From Bradyrhizobium ontarionense (GTDB taxonomy: Bacteria > Pseudomonadota > Alphaproteobacteria > Rhizobiales > Xanthobacteraceae): a stretch of 64,000 nt of DNA. Positions 25,920 through 36,244 of the stretch are shown here, piece by piece. The DNA lies in assembly GCF_021088345.1 (NCBI RefSeq), contig NZ_CP088156.1, positions 4,402,001 to 4,466,000 of the forward strand, read 5' to 3'. The position numbers and the translations under genes are program-made. Under the pieces are notes generated by a model, which ran no database searches, had not been told where the DNA came from, and saw only the letters and a list, made by a program, of their open reading frames with translations. Each line of letters starts with the position of its first letter. Position 1 is the first letter of the stretch.

Positions 25920-26058
25920 TCAAGAACCCCGGGACCTCTACAAGCCGTCTCAAGCGATACGCAGCGGTGACGGCGCCCGACGCGACAAATCTGCGCCCAA
26001 TTGGTGAACGATCTGCAAACGTTGCAGACTTCCCCCCAGCGGCTGCAAAGAAAGACCG

Positions 26059-26886
26059 TCAGCGGCGAAACGGAAACGCGAGTTGGCCGGCGAATTCGCC
26101 CGGCATCGCCGCTTCATCCTTGCCGTAGGTCGCGGGCAGCTGCCCCTCCGGCATCCGGAACGTCCCGAACAGGATATCCCAGACCGGGAACGTGCCGGCA
26201 AAATTGGTATTGCCGCCCTCATCCATCGGCGTGTGATGCCAGCGATGGAAGACGGGCGTGGCCAGGACGTATTTGAGCGGTCCGAGAGTCCAGCTGAGAT
26301 TGGCATGCACGAAGGCCGAGTGGAACGTCGTGAACGGCCCAACCCAGATCATCACATTGGGCGAGATCCCCGCCATCAGGAGGATCACGTCGACCGCAAT
26401 GGTGCCGAGGATCAGGTTGATCGGATGAAAGCGCGCGGCCGAGATCCAATCGAGCTCTTCGGAGGAGTGGTGAACGGCGTGGTACTTCCAGAACTCGCCG
26501 CCGTGGAACAGGCGATGGGTCCAATACAGCAGGAAGTCGGAGAGCACCAGGAACAGCAGGCCCTGCAGCCATTCCGGCAGCTGAGCCAACGGCCCGTGGC
26601 CGTTGTCGTAGAAGGCAATCAGCTCGTCCGCGTCATGGATCTTGAAGACAACGCCGGCTCCGAGCACCAGCAACCCGATGCGGAGCACGCGCGCGAACAC
26701 CGGCACGAAGAACCAGTAGACCATGTCGGTGACGAGCTCGCGCTTCTGCCACCAGGGCTTGCCAGGATTGCACGCCCAGAAATGGCTGAGCACCGAGAAC
26801 ACGATCGCCAGCATCAGGGTGATCGGCAGCACCTTCTCGATGGTTTGGCCGAGCATCAGCGCGACTTCCCACGGCAGACCGGACAT
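26059..26886 (-). CDS. Sterol desaturase/fatty acid hydroxylase family membrane di-iron enzyme
   Basis: About 275 aa with four or five membrane helices and the three histidine boxes that bind the di-iron centre: HRLFH, HAVHH (followed by SSEELDW) and HRWHH. Such enzymes hydroxylate or desaturate lipids, including hopanoid, carotenoid or fatty-acid substrates; the substrate here is unknown. The ATG at 26886 has GAGG about 7 nt upstream, better than the ATG at 26898. It lies inside the Tad pilus region, divergent from the pilin gene, without an obvious link to piliation. Confidence 0.9.
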   Translation of the reverse strand: MSGLPWEVALMLGQTIEKVLPITLMLAIVFSVLSHFWACNPGKPWWQKRELVTDMVYWFFVPVFARVLRIGLLVLGAGVVFKIHDADELIAFYDNGHGPLAQLPEWLQGLLFLVLSDFLLYWTHRLFHGGEFWKYHAVHHSSEELDWISAARFHPINLILGTIAVDVILLMAGISPNVMIWVGPFTTFHSAFVHANLSWTLGPLKYVLATPVFHRWHHTPMDEGGNTNFAGTFPVWDILFGTFRMPEGQLPATYGKDEAAMPGEFAGQLAFPFRR

Positions 26887-27234
26887 AACGTGCCTCATTT
26901 CATGAACTTTGCCGAGGCGTACTCCTCCGCGCTTAAGGAGCCGTGAACCGCTTCAGTCGACGACACGTAAGACTCACGCATCGCGAGGAACGAAGGCACC
27001 GGCTCGCCAGTTCGCATCCGGATACGACGGCTGCTGTCTTCTGTTTCAATTCTTTCTCGCGCGCTTCATCGGAAATTTACTCTGAGCAAGAACAGCCACT
27101 TGTCGCCATGTTTCGTCGACCGAATTAACTACGCCGAAATTCCTGCCCCCTAGGGTCGCCGTATGGTCACGGTGCTGAGAACGCCGCAACGACCAGATTT
27201 TGTTCGACCAGCCACGTGTACATGGAGTTACCCT
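26887..27234. other. Divergent intergenic region upstream of the Flp pilin
   Basis: About 350 bp without a supported gene. It must carry the pilin promoter and the promoter of the lipid hydroxylase. A single TTAAC half-site lies near 27124. No clear sigma-54 or EcfG match was found. Confidence 0.5.
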
Positions 27235-27399
27235 ATGAAGAATCTTCTTGCTCGCTTCGTGAAGGATGAATCCGGCGCGACCGCCATCGAATACGGCCTG
27301 ATCGCTGCTGGCATCTCGCTCGCGATCATTGCCGCGGTGAACGGTCTCGGCTCCAGCCTGAGCTCCAAGTTCGGCGCGATCAACACCTCGCTGAAGTAA
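27235..27399 (+). CDS. pilA: Flp-type major pilin
   Basis: A 54-aa type IVb Flp prepilin: a short basic leader, then SGATAIEYGLIAAGISLAIIAAVNGLG with the conserved Glu-Tyr pair after the processing Gly, and a short polar C-terminus. The ATG at 27235 has GGAG 8 nt upstream. It is the main filament subunit of the Tad pilus and is cleaved by the CpaA peptidase encoded just downstream. A strong terminator follows it. Confidence 0.95.
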   Translation: MKNLLARFVKDESGATAIEYGLIAAGISLAIIAAVNGLGSSLSSKFGAINTSLK

Positions 27400-27421
27400 G
27401 CGGCCGTCACGCCGAGCAAAG

Positions 27422-27446
27422 AAGGCCCCGGATATCCGGGGCCTTT
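27422..27446 (+). terminator. Intrinsic terminator of the pilin gene
   Basis: A perfect palindrome with the stem AAGGCCCCGG/CCGGGGCCTT followed by TATCATTT, 22 nt after the pilin stop. It separates high-level pilin transcription from the assembly genes. Confidence 0.85.
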
Positions 27447-27480
27447 ATCATTTCGACATTCAGTCCGGCAGCGTTCAGTG

Positions 27481-27615
27481 ATGCGTAACCACGTTGCACC
27501 CTTAGTCGCCTCCAGCCGCCCGCTCACGCAGGCCGATGCCACGGTGCATTGGGTGTGCCTCGCTCTCGGCCTGTCCATCCTCGCTCTCGCGCTCCGGATC
27601 GTCAGCATCTGGTGA
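27481..27615 (+). CDS. Possible 44-aa single-pass membrane protein
   Basis: ATG at 27481 to TGA at 27615. The N-terminal half is polar (MRNHVAPLVASSRPLTQADA); the second half is one hydrophobic helix (VHWVCLALGLSILALALRI). It lies between the pilin terminator and the prepilin peptidase, where small membrane proteins are plausible. No good ribosome site is visible, so it may be a chance frame. Confidence 0.35.
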   Translation: MRNHVAPLVASSRPLTQADATVHWVCLALGLSILALALRIVSIW

Positions 27616-27730
27616 GGCCGCGGCAAGGCGCAAGGGTTCAGCACCTCCGCCTGTTTCCCGATCGTTTATTTCTTGCCGCTAGATTCGGGCGCCGGCGCAT
27701 CCCGCGCCGCTCTCATGCCGTCCAGAGCCC

Positions 27731-28255
27731 ATGACCCTCGATCTCGCGCGTCTGCTGCTGTTTCCGGCCCTGATGGCATTCGCCGCGGCGAGCGACCTCT
27801 TCACGATGACCATCTCGAACCGGGTGTCGCTGGCCCTCGTTGCCGGCTTCCTGGTCATGGCGCCGCTGAGCGGCATGAGCATGCCGGACGTGCTCTCCCA
27901 TATTGGTGCGGGCGCTGTCCTGCTGGTGATCGCCTTCGCGTGCTTTGCATTCGGATGGATCGGCGGCGGCGACGCCAAGGTCGCATCCGCCGCAGCCTTG
28001 TGGTTCGGCTTCGCGCACCTGATGAACTATCTGCTGTACGCGTCGATCTTTGGCGGCATCCTCACCCTCGCGCTCATGCAGTTCCGGCAATGGCCGCTGC
28101 CCTACATGCTGGCGGGACAGCCCTGGCTCGTGCGCCTGCATGCCAAGGACGGCGGTATTCCCTATGGAATCGCGCTCGCATTGGGTGCGTTGATGATCTA
28201 TCCCGAGACCGATTGGGTGAAGGCGATCGACGCTGCACGCTTCGCGATGCAATGA
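27731..28255 (+). CDS. cpaA: Prepilin peptidase CpaA (TadV)
   Basis: A 174-aa A24-type aspartic membrane protease with about five helices. The two catalytic Asp residues are in AASDLFTM (about residue 22) and GGGDAK (about residue 79). It lacks the methylase domain of PilD, as expected for the Tad system. It cleaves the Flp pilin and the TadE-like proteins. Confidence 0.92.
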   Translation: MTLDLARLLLFPALMAFAAASDLFTMTISNRVSLALVAGFLVMAPLSGMSMPDVLSHIGAGAVLLVIAFACFAFGWIGGGDAKVASAAALWFGFAHLMNYLLYASIFGGILTLALMQFRQWPLPYMLAGQPWLVRLHAKDGGIPYGIALALGALMIYPETDWVKAIDAARFAMQ

Positions 28256-28276
28256 CCACACCGTGTCAACGCGGTG

Positions 28277-28315
28277 TTAAGGCGATTTAGATACGCCTCA
28301 TTAACCATGCTTTGA
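28277..28315 (+). promoter_or_regulatory. Possible CtrA-type boxes upstream of cpaB
   Basis: TTAA-N7-TTGA (28301-28315) has one mismatch to the CtrA consensus TTAA-N7-TTAA, and TTAA-N7-TAGA (28277-28291) has two. CtrA controls pilus genes in Caulobacter; a similar role here is inferred from the motif alone. Confidence 0.3.
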
Positions 28316-28381
28316 CGAATAACTGCTCAACTCCCATCACGGCGGCGGAAGCGTCGCGGCGTTATGTGGAAAGTGAAGCGT

Positions 28382-29182
28382 ATGAATACCGCACGCATTG
28401 TGGTTCTGACCATCGCTGTGGGCGCTGGCGGCGTGGCCGCATATCTCGCGAGCGGGTCCGACGACCGGCCGGCACAGGTTGCCGCACCGGTGCCGCAGAT
28501 GCAGGCCGTCGACGTTCTCGTCGCGAAGTCCGACATCGGCCTCGGCCAATCGCTCAAGCCCGACGATCTGCAATGGCAGAGCTGGCCGGCGGCCACGGCC
28601 AGTTCCAGCTTCATCCGGCGCAACGAGCGGCCTGAAGGCCAGACGCAGATAACCGGCACGATCGCGCGGGCGCCGTTCATTGCCGGCGAGCCCATTCGCG
28701 AACAGAAGCTCGTCAAGGCCGACGGCTCGGGCTTCATGGCCGCGATCCTGCCCGCCGGCATGCGCGCCGTTTCGACCGAGATTTCGCCGGAGACCGGCGC
28801 CGGCGGGTTCATCCTGCCGAATGACCGCGTCGACGTGATCCTGTCCAAGCGCGAGCGCAATCCGGATCAGCCCAACGCTGGCGACGTCATCAGCTCAGAC
28901 ATCATTCTGGCGAACATTCGCGTGCTGGCGATCGACCAGGCGCCGAAGGAAAAGGATGGCCAGACCACCGTTGTCGGCAAGACGGTCACGCTGGAGCTGA
29001 AACCTGAACAGGCCGAGACGCTCGCGCGCGCGCGCCAGACCGGAACGCTGTCTCTCGCGCTCCGCAGCATCGCCGACGTGAACATGGCCGAGAGCCGCTC
29101 CGATGACCGAAGCCGCAGGCGCAGCGACAGCGTCGCCGTCATCCGCTTCGGCATTTCCAGCACGATGACGACGCAGAAGTGA
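28382..29182 (+). CDS. cpaB: Tad pilus assembly protein CpaB (RcpC)
   Basis: About 266 aa from the ATG at 28382; an in-frame ATG at 28364 is the alternative. One N-terminal membrane helix is followed by the SAF/RcpC domain (VDVLVAKSDIGLGQSLKPDDLQWQSWP) and the conserved MRAVSTEISPETGAGGFILPNDRVDVIL block. It is a periplasmic protein that supports the secretin channel. It is the first gene of cpaBCDEF-tadBC. Confidence 0.9.
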   Translation: MNTARIVVLTIAVGAGGVAAYLASGSDDRPAQVAAPVPQMQAVDVLVAKSDIGLGQSLKPDDLQWQSWPAATASSSFIRRNERPEGQTQITGTIARAPFIAGEPIREQKLVKADGSGFMAAILPAGMRAVSTEISPETGAGGFILPNDRVDVILSKRERNPDQPNAGDVISSDIILANIRVLAIDQAPKEKDGQTTVVGKTVTLELKPEQAETLARARQTGTLSLALRSIADVNMAESRSDDRSRRRSDSVAVIRFGISSTMTTQK

Positions 29183-29199
29183 CCGAGAGGACTATCACG

Positions 29200-30678
29200 A
29201 TGACATGCAGCGAAAATCAGCGGAAGATGCGGACCCTGCTGGTCCGCGCTCTGTCGTTTTCGGCCGCCGCTGCGCTGACCCTCAATCCGGCCCTGGCGCC
29301 GGTCATTGCGGCGGATTACCGGCCGGCGGCCGCTGCCGCGACGGCCGACGGCCAGATCAATGCCCGCTTCCTCGCGCTCGGGATCGGCAAGTCGGTCGTG
29401 ATCGATCTGCCGCGCGACATCAAGGACGTTCTCGTCGCCGATCCGAAGATCGCCAATGCGGTCGTTCGCTCGTCGCAGCGCGCCTACATTATCGGTGCTG
29501 CCGTCGGCCAGACCAACATCGTGTTCTTCGACGCGCAGGGCCAGCAGATCATGGCCTATGACATCGCGGTCAAGCGCGACCTCAACGGCGCGCGCGCCGC
29601 GTTGAAGCAGTTGTTGCCGAACGCCGAGATCCAGATTGAAGGCATCGGCGATGGCGTCGTGCTGACCGGCTCGGCGTCGAGCCAGATCGAGGCCCAGCAG
29701 GCCGGCGAACTCGCCGCACGCCTCGCCGGCGGCGCCGATAAGGTCGTCAACTCGATCACGGTACGCGGCCGCGACCAGGTGATGCTGAAAGTGACGGTCG
29801 CCGAGGTGCAGCGCTCGATCGTCAAGCAGCTCGGTATCGATCTGTCCGGCCAGCTCAATTACGGCACGGCCGTCGTCAAATTCGCGAACTCCAATCCGTT
29901 CACCGCCTACGGCAGCAACCTCGTCTCCAACAATGCGATCAGCGCGGCGTTCGGATCGACGCCGTCGGTACAGGCCACACTGCGGGCGATGGAGAACGCC
30001 GGTGTGATCCGCACCCTCGCCGAGCCCAACCTGACGGCGATTTCAGGCGAGTCGGCGACGTTCATCGCCGGCGGCGAATTCCCCGTTCCCGCCGGCTATT
30101 CGTGCGATCCCACGACCCATGTCTGTACGACGCAGATCAGCTTCAAGAAATTCGGCATCTCGCTCAACTTCACGCCGATCGTGCTCAGCGAAGGTCGCAT
30201 TTCGCTGCGCGTGATGACCGAGGTCTCGGAGCTCTCCAACGAGAATGCGATCACCCTGTCGCAGGCAGTGAGTTCGTCCACCGTCAACTCGCTGACGGTC
30301 CCTTCGATCAAGACCCGCCGTGCCGAGACCACGCTGGAAATCCCCTCCGGCGGTGCGATGGCGATGGCCGGCCTGATCCAGCAGCAGACCAAGCTGGCGA
30401 TCAGCGGCATGCCCGGCCTGATGCAACTGCCGGTCCTGGGCGCGCTGTTCCGCAGCCGCGACTACGTCAACAATCAGACCGAGCTGATGGTGCTGGTGAC
30501 CCCCTTCGTCGTACGCGCTGTTGCACAGAAGGATCTCTCCCGCCCCGACGACGGCTTTGCCGCGGCGTCCGACCCGCAGGCGGATCTGCTGGGCAGCATC
30601 AACCGCATCTACGGCGTGCCCGGCCGGGTCGAGCCCGGGCGCAGCTATCGCGGCACTTATGGCTTCATCACGGACTGA
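29200..30678 (+). CDS. cpaC: Tad pilus secretin CpaC (RcpA)
   Basis: About 492 aa from the ATG at 29200 (GAGAGGA about 9 nt upstream). Signal peptide to about residue 38; pilus-formation N-terminal domain (about 60-130); BON-like domain (about 135-200); secretin pore domain (about 260-440) with VPAGYSCDPTTHVC, a possible disulfide, and the GLIQQQ...MPGLMQLPVLGALFRS signature. It forms the outer-membrane channel for the pilus. Confidence 0.93.
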   Translation: MTCSENQRKMRTLLVRALSFSAAAALTLNPALAPVIAADYRPAAAAATADGQINARFLALGIGKSVVIDLPRDIKDVLVADPKIANAVVRSSQRAYIIGAAVGQTNIVFFDAQGQQIMAYDIAVKRDLNGARAALKQLLPNAEIQIEGIGDGVVLTGSASSQIEAQQAGELAARLAGGADKVVNSITVRGRDQVMLKVTVAEVQRSIVKQLGIDLSGQLNYGTAVVKFANSNPFTAYGSNLVSNNAISAAFGSTPSVQATLRAMENAGVIRTLAEPNLTAISGESATFIAGGEFPVPAGYSCDPTTHVCTTQISFKKFGISLNFTPIVLSEGRISLRVMTEVSELSNENAITLSQAVSSSTVNSLTVPSIKTRRAETTLEIPSGGAMAMAGLIQQQTKLAISGMPGLMQLPVLGALFRSRDYVNNQTELMVLVTPFVVRAVAQKDLSRPDDGFAAASDPQADLLGSINRIYGVPGRVEPGRSYRGTYGFITD

Positions 30679-30700
30679 GCCGGGACAAGGACTTGCACCC

Positions 30701-31441
30701 ATGACCACGAAATTCCGCCCCGCTCTGCACCGTCGCCTGCCGCTTGCCGCTGCTCTGGCAGGGGCCGCAGCCCTGCTCGGCGCCTGCAATCACGGGAGAG
30801 ACGCGGCCACGACGGCCAGCATCCCCGACGATTATCGGCTGCGTCACCCCATCGCGGTCCAGGAGGCCCCCGATTCTCTCATCGTGTTCGTCGGACAGGG
30901 CCGCGGCGGCCTGACCGCCGAGCAGCGCGCAGACGTGATGGGTCTGGCACAGAGCTGGCTGCGCCAGGGTACCGGCGCCATCAGTGCGGACGTGCCGACC
31001 GGAACGCCCAACGCGCGCGCGGCGGGCGATTCCATACGGGAGATCCAGTCCCTGCTCGCGGCGGCCGGTGTCCCGCCGCACGGCCTCACCATCCGGAACT
31101 ATCAGCCGAAGGACCCGCGCCAGATGGCCGCGATCCGGCTGAGCTATCCGAAGCTCTCGGCGACGGCGGGTCCCTGCGGCATCTGGCCGGACGATCTGGG
31201 GCCCTCGATCAAGAACAAGAACTGGTTCGACAACAAGCCTGATTGGAATTACGGCTGCGCTTATCAGCGCAACATGGCGGCGATGGTCGACAATCCTGCC
31301 GATCTCGTGCAGCCGCGTTCCGAGACCCCGTCCTATACCACCCGGCGCACGGCATTCTTCGACAAATACCGCAAGGGAACGTCAACCGCGATCACCTATC
31401 CCGAAGCCGACAAGGCCAAACTCAGCGATACAGGCAAATGA
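30701..31441 (+). CDS. cpaD: Tad pilus lipoprotein CpaD (RcpB)
   Basis: A 246-aa lipoprotein with signal peptide and lipobox LLGAC at about residues 24-28, and the CpaD family domain (RHPIAVQEAPDSLIVFVGQGRGGLTAEQRADV, later NYGCAYQRNMAAMVDNPADLVQPR). It acts at the outer membrane with the secretin. The stop overlaps the cpaE start (ATGA). The ATG at 30701 is set by the signal peptide; an upstream in-frame extension lies within cpaC. Confidence 0.92.
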   Translation: MTTKFRPALHRRLPLAAALAGAAALLGACNHGRDAATTASIPDDYRLRHPIAVQEAPDSLIVFVGQGRGGLTAEQRADVMGLAQSWLRQGTGAISADVPTGTPNARAAGDSIREIQSLLAAAGVPPHGLTIRNYQPKDPRQMAAIRLSYPKLSATAGPCGIWPDDLGPSIKNKNWFDNKPDWNYGCAYQRNMAAMVDNPADLVQPRSETPSYTTRRTAFFDKYRKGTSTAITYPEADKAKLSDTGK

Positions 31442-32706
31442 TCAGCTACGCCCGACAGACCCAAGAGGAGCAGCCTGACGTCGTGCCGCCGCCGGCCGAC
31501 GATCATATCGCGCCGGCCCCGCGCGTGTCGGTGCAGGCGTTCTGCGAGACGGTAGAGACCGCGGCCACGGTCCAGGCCGCCGGCGAGGACCGGCGTCTGG
31601 GCAAGGCGCATCTGAAGGTCCAGATGGGCGGCATGGCGGCGGCCATCGAGGCCTATCGTTCGGCGCCGACGCCCAACGTGATCATCCTGGAGACAGACGC
31701 CCGCACTGACATCCTGGCGGGCCTCGATCAGCTCGCGACGGTCTGCGATCCGGGCACGCGTGTCGTCGTGATCGGCCGCGTCAACGACGTCACGCTCTAT
31801 CGCGAGCTCGTGCGCCGCGGTGTCAGCGATTATGTGCTGTCCCCGGTCACACCGATCGACGTCGTCCGTTCGATCTGCAACCTGTTCTCGGCGCCGGAAG
31901 CCAAGGCCGTCGGCCGCATCATCGCCGTCGTCGGCGCCAAGGGCGGCGTCGGGGCGTCGACCCTCACCCACAACATCGCCTGGGCGATCGCGCGCGATCT
32001 CTCGATGGACTCGGTTGTGGCGGATCTCGATCTCGCCTTCGGCACGGCCGGTCTCGACTACAATCAGGATCCCGCGCAGGGCATTGCGGACGCCGTGTTC
32101 TCGCCTGATCGGATCGACATTGCCTTCGTGGACAGGCTGTTGTCGAAATGCACCGACCATTTGAGTCTCCTGGCAGCGCCGGCGACACTCGACCGGGTCT
32201 ACGATTTCGGCGCGGAAGCCTTCGACGCCATCTTCGACACGCTGCGGGCGTCGATGCCCTGCATCGTGCTCGACGTTCCCCATCAATGGACGGGCTGGAC
32301 CAAACGCGCGCTGATCGGTGCAGACGACATCCTGATCGTTGCCGCACCGGATCTCGCTTCGCTGCGCAATACCAAGAACATGTTCGATCTTCTGAAGGCC
32401 GCACGGCCGAACGATCGCATGCCGCTGTACTGCCTGAACCAGGTCGGCGTGCCCAAACGGCCGGAGATCAACGCAAGCGAATTCGCCAAGGCGATCGAAA
32501 GCCCGCCGATCGTGACGATCCCGTTCGAGCCGCAGATCTTCGGCGCGGCTGCGAACAATGGCCAGATGATCGCGGAAATGTCTCCCAGTCATCGGACGAC
32601 CGAGATGTTTCTGCAGATCGCGCAGCGGCTCACCGGCCGCAGCGAGACCAAGAAGCCGAAAGGCTCCTTCCTGTCGCCCCTGCTGGACAAACTGAGGGCG
32701 AAGTAA
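31438..32706 (+). CDS. cpaE: Tad pilus assembly ATPase CpaE (TadZ)
   Basis: A 422-aa protein: a Pro-rich N-terminus, a receiver-like domain (about 30-150) without a convincing phosphorylation site, and a MinD/ParA-type ATPase with deviant Walker A KGGVGAST (residues 168-175). It localises the pilus machine to the pole in Caulobacter. It is translationally coupled to cpaD. Confidence 0.93.
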   Translation: MISYARQTQEEQPDVVPPPADDHIAPAPRVSVQAFCETVETAATVQAAGEDRRLGKAHLKVQMGGMAAAIEAYRSAPTPNVIILETDARTDILAGLDQLATVCDPGTRVVVIGRVNDVTLYRELVRRGVSDYVLSPVTPIDVVRSICNLFSAPEAKAVGRIIAVVGAKGGVGASTLTHNIAWAIARDLSMDSVVADLDLAFGTAGLDYNQDPAQGIADAVFSPDRIDIAFVDRLLSKCTDHLSLLAAPATLDRVYDFGAEAFDAIFDTLRASMPCIVLDVPHQWTGWTKRALIGADDILIVAAPDLASLRNTKNMFDLLKAARPNDRMPLYCLNQVGVPKRPEINASEFAKAIESPPIVTIPFEPQIFGAAANNGQMIAEMSPSHRTTEMFLQIAQRLTGRSETKKPKGSFLSPLLDKLRAK

Positions 32707-32726
32707 AGCCCGTGGAGTTCTAAGTC

Positions 32727-34190
<1,464 letters not shown>

Positions 34191-34201
34191 GGAGCAGACC
34201 C

Positions 34202-35176
34202 ATGAAGCTTCAGGCTCTTGCCCTCGCCTTCCTCGCCGCGACCGCCATCGGCGGCATCGCATGGGTGTTCCTCTATCCCATGCTGTCGGGAGAGCGGAAG
34301 GCCGAGCAGCGGCGCAGCACCGTCGCCAAATCGGAGCCGGTGGTCCGCCAAGCGGAACGCAGCCAGCGCTCGCGTCGTGAGCAGGTCGAATCCTCGCTGA
34401 AGGATATCGAGGCCAAGGCGCAGAAGCAGAGCAAGGTGCCGCTCAATCTGCGGATCTCGCAGGCCGGGCTCGACTGGACCGTGCAGAAATTCTGGATCAT
34501 TTCCGGAGCTCTCGGCTTCGCCGCCTGCGCGATCGCCTTCTTTGCCGGCGGCGGCCCGCTGGGCGCGCTCGGGCTCGGCTTCGCCGCAGGCTTCGGCCTG
34601 CCGCGCTGGGTTCTGAACTTTCTCAAGAAGCGACGCGAGAAGAAATTCCTGGCAGCGCTGCCCGACGCGGTCGACGTGATCGTGCGCGGCATCAAGGCCG
34701 GCCTGCCATTGTTCGAGTCGATCAAGGTGGTCGCGGCCGATGCACCCGAGCCGCTGCGGAGCGAATTCCTGGCGATCATCGAGACCCAGGCGATCGGCAT
34801 GCCGCTCGGCGAGGCCTGCGCGCGACTATATGAGCGGATGCCGCTGCCCGAAGCCAATTTCTTCGGCATCGTCGTCGCGATCCAGCAGAAGTCGGGCGGC
34901 AACCTCTCCGAGGCGCTCGGCAACCTCTCCAAGGTGCTGCGCGACCGCAAGAAGATGGCTGAGAAGATCCAGGCGATGTCGATGGAAGCCAAGGCCTCCG
35001 CAGGCATCATCGGATCGCTGCCTCCGATCGTGATGCTGCTGGTCTACCTGAGCACGCCCGAGTACATCTCGCTGCTCTGGACCCATCCGACCGGCCAGCT
35101 GATGCTGGTCGGCTGCGTGATCTGGATGTCGATGGGCATCATGGTCATGAAGAAGATGATCAACTTCGATTTCTGA
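34202..35176 (+). CDS. tadB: Tad inner-membrane platform protein TadB
   Basis: 324 aa with N-terminal membrane segments (about residues 5-22, 95-115, 118-135), a cytoplasmic T2SSF domain (about 155-280, LPDAVDVIVRGIKAGLPLFESIKVVA), and C-terminal helices. It forms the platform with TadC. It starts 11 bp after cpaF. Confidence 0.93.
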   Translation: MKLQALALAFLAATAIGGIAWVFLYPMLSGERKAEQRRSTVAKSEPVVRQAERSQRSRREQVESSLKDIEAKAQKQSKVPLNLRISQAGLDWTVQKFWIISGALGFAACAIAFFAGGGPLGALGLGFAAGFGLPRWVLNFLKKRREKKFLAALPDAVDVIVRGIKAGLPLFESIKVVAADAPEPLRSEFLAIIETQAIGMPLGEACARLYERMPLPEANFFGIVVAIQQKSGGNLSEALGNLSKVLRDRKKMAEKIQAMSMEAKASAGIIGSLPPIVMLLVYLSTPEYISLLWTHPTGQLMLVGCVIWMSMGIMVMKKMINFDF

Positions 35177-35185
35177 GGCGGGACC

Positions 35186-36160
35186 ATGCTCGAATTTCTG
35201 GTCACCAAGCTGCACGATCCGCATTTCATGACGATGGTGTTCGCCTCGATCGCGGCGACCGCCACCGTGTATACGCTGATCACGCCGCTGTTCGCAGGCG
35301 AGAACCTGAACAAGCGCATGAAGGCGGTCGCGAGCGAGCGCGAACGAATCAAGCAGCGTGAGCGCGAGCGGATGAACACCAGCGAAAAGGTCTCGCTGCG
35401 GCAGACGCCGAAGCAGCTGGTGGCCAAGGTGGTGGATGATTTCAATCTCACCAAATGGCTCGCCCAGGAGGCCGCGCGCAACAAGCTCATCATGGCCGGC
35501 TATCGCGGCCAGGCGCCGTACATCACGTTCCTGTTCGCGCGCATGGTGACGCCGCTGGTGCTGTTCGTCGGCTCCGTGCTCTACGTCTTCGTGATCGCCC
35601 ATCTCGAGAAATCGATGCCGGTGAAGATCGGCATCTGCGTCGGCATGGCCTATCTCGGCCTGCAGGCGCCGATGCTGTTCCTCAGCAATGCGATCTCCAA
35701 GCGCCAGCTCTCGATCAAGCGCGCCTTTCCCGATGCGCTGGACCTCCTGCTGATCTGCATCGAGTCCGGCATGTCGATCGAAGCGGCGTTCCGCAGGGTG
35801 GCGGTCGAAATCACCAGCCAGTCGATCGCGCTGTCCGAGGAGTTCACGCTGACCACGGCGGAGCTCTCCTACCTGCAGGACCGCAAGGTGGCCTATGAGA
35901 ACCTGGCCAAGCGGACCGGCCTCGAGGGCGTGAAGTCGGTCTGCCTCGCGCTCATGCAGTCCGAGCGATACGGCACGCCGCTCGGTCAATCGCTGCGCGT
36001 GATGGCCCAGGAAAACCGCGACATGCGCATGAACGAGGCCGAGAAGAAGGCCGCGGCGCTGCCGCCGAAGCTGACGGTGCCGATGATCCTGTTCTTCCTG
36101 CCGGTGCTGTTCGTGGTCATTCTGGGACCGACCGGGATCAAGGTCGCCGCCATGCAGTAG
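35186..36160 (+). CDS. tadC: Tad inner-membrane platform protein TadC
   Basis: 324 aa, T2SSF-domain paralogue of TadB with four membrane segments and the FPDALDLLLICIESGMSIEAAFRRV motif at about residues 179-203. It starts 9 bp after tadB. It is the last clear pilus gene of the plus-strand unit. Confidence 0.93.
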   Translation: MLEFLVTKLHDPHFMTMVFASIAATATVYTLITPLFAGENLNKRMKAVASERERIKQRERERMNTSEKVSLRQTPKQLVAKVVDDFNLTKWLAQEAARNKLIMAGYRGQAPYITFLFARMVTPLVLFVGSVLYVFVIAHLEKSMPVKIGICVGMAYLGLQAPMLFLSNAISKRQLSIKRAFPDALDLLLICIESGMSIEAAFRRVAVEITSQSIALSEEFTLTTAELSYLQDRKVAYENLAKRTGLEGVKSVCLALMQSERYGTPLGQSLRVMAQENRDMRMNEAEKKAAALPPKLTVPMILFFLPVLFVVILGPTGIKVAAMQ

Positions 36161-36244
36161 CCGCAGATCGCCGGCGAGAAATTTCGCTTGCGGTTGCTGC
36201 GCCATGCTGAATGCTGGGCGGAGCATGATCGAGGTCTCCGCCTG

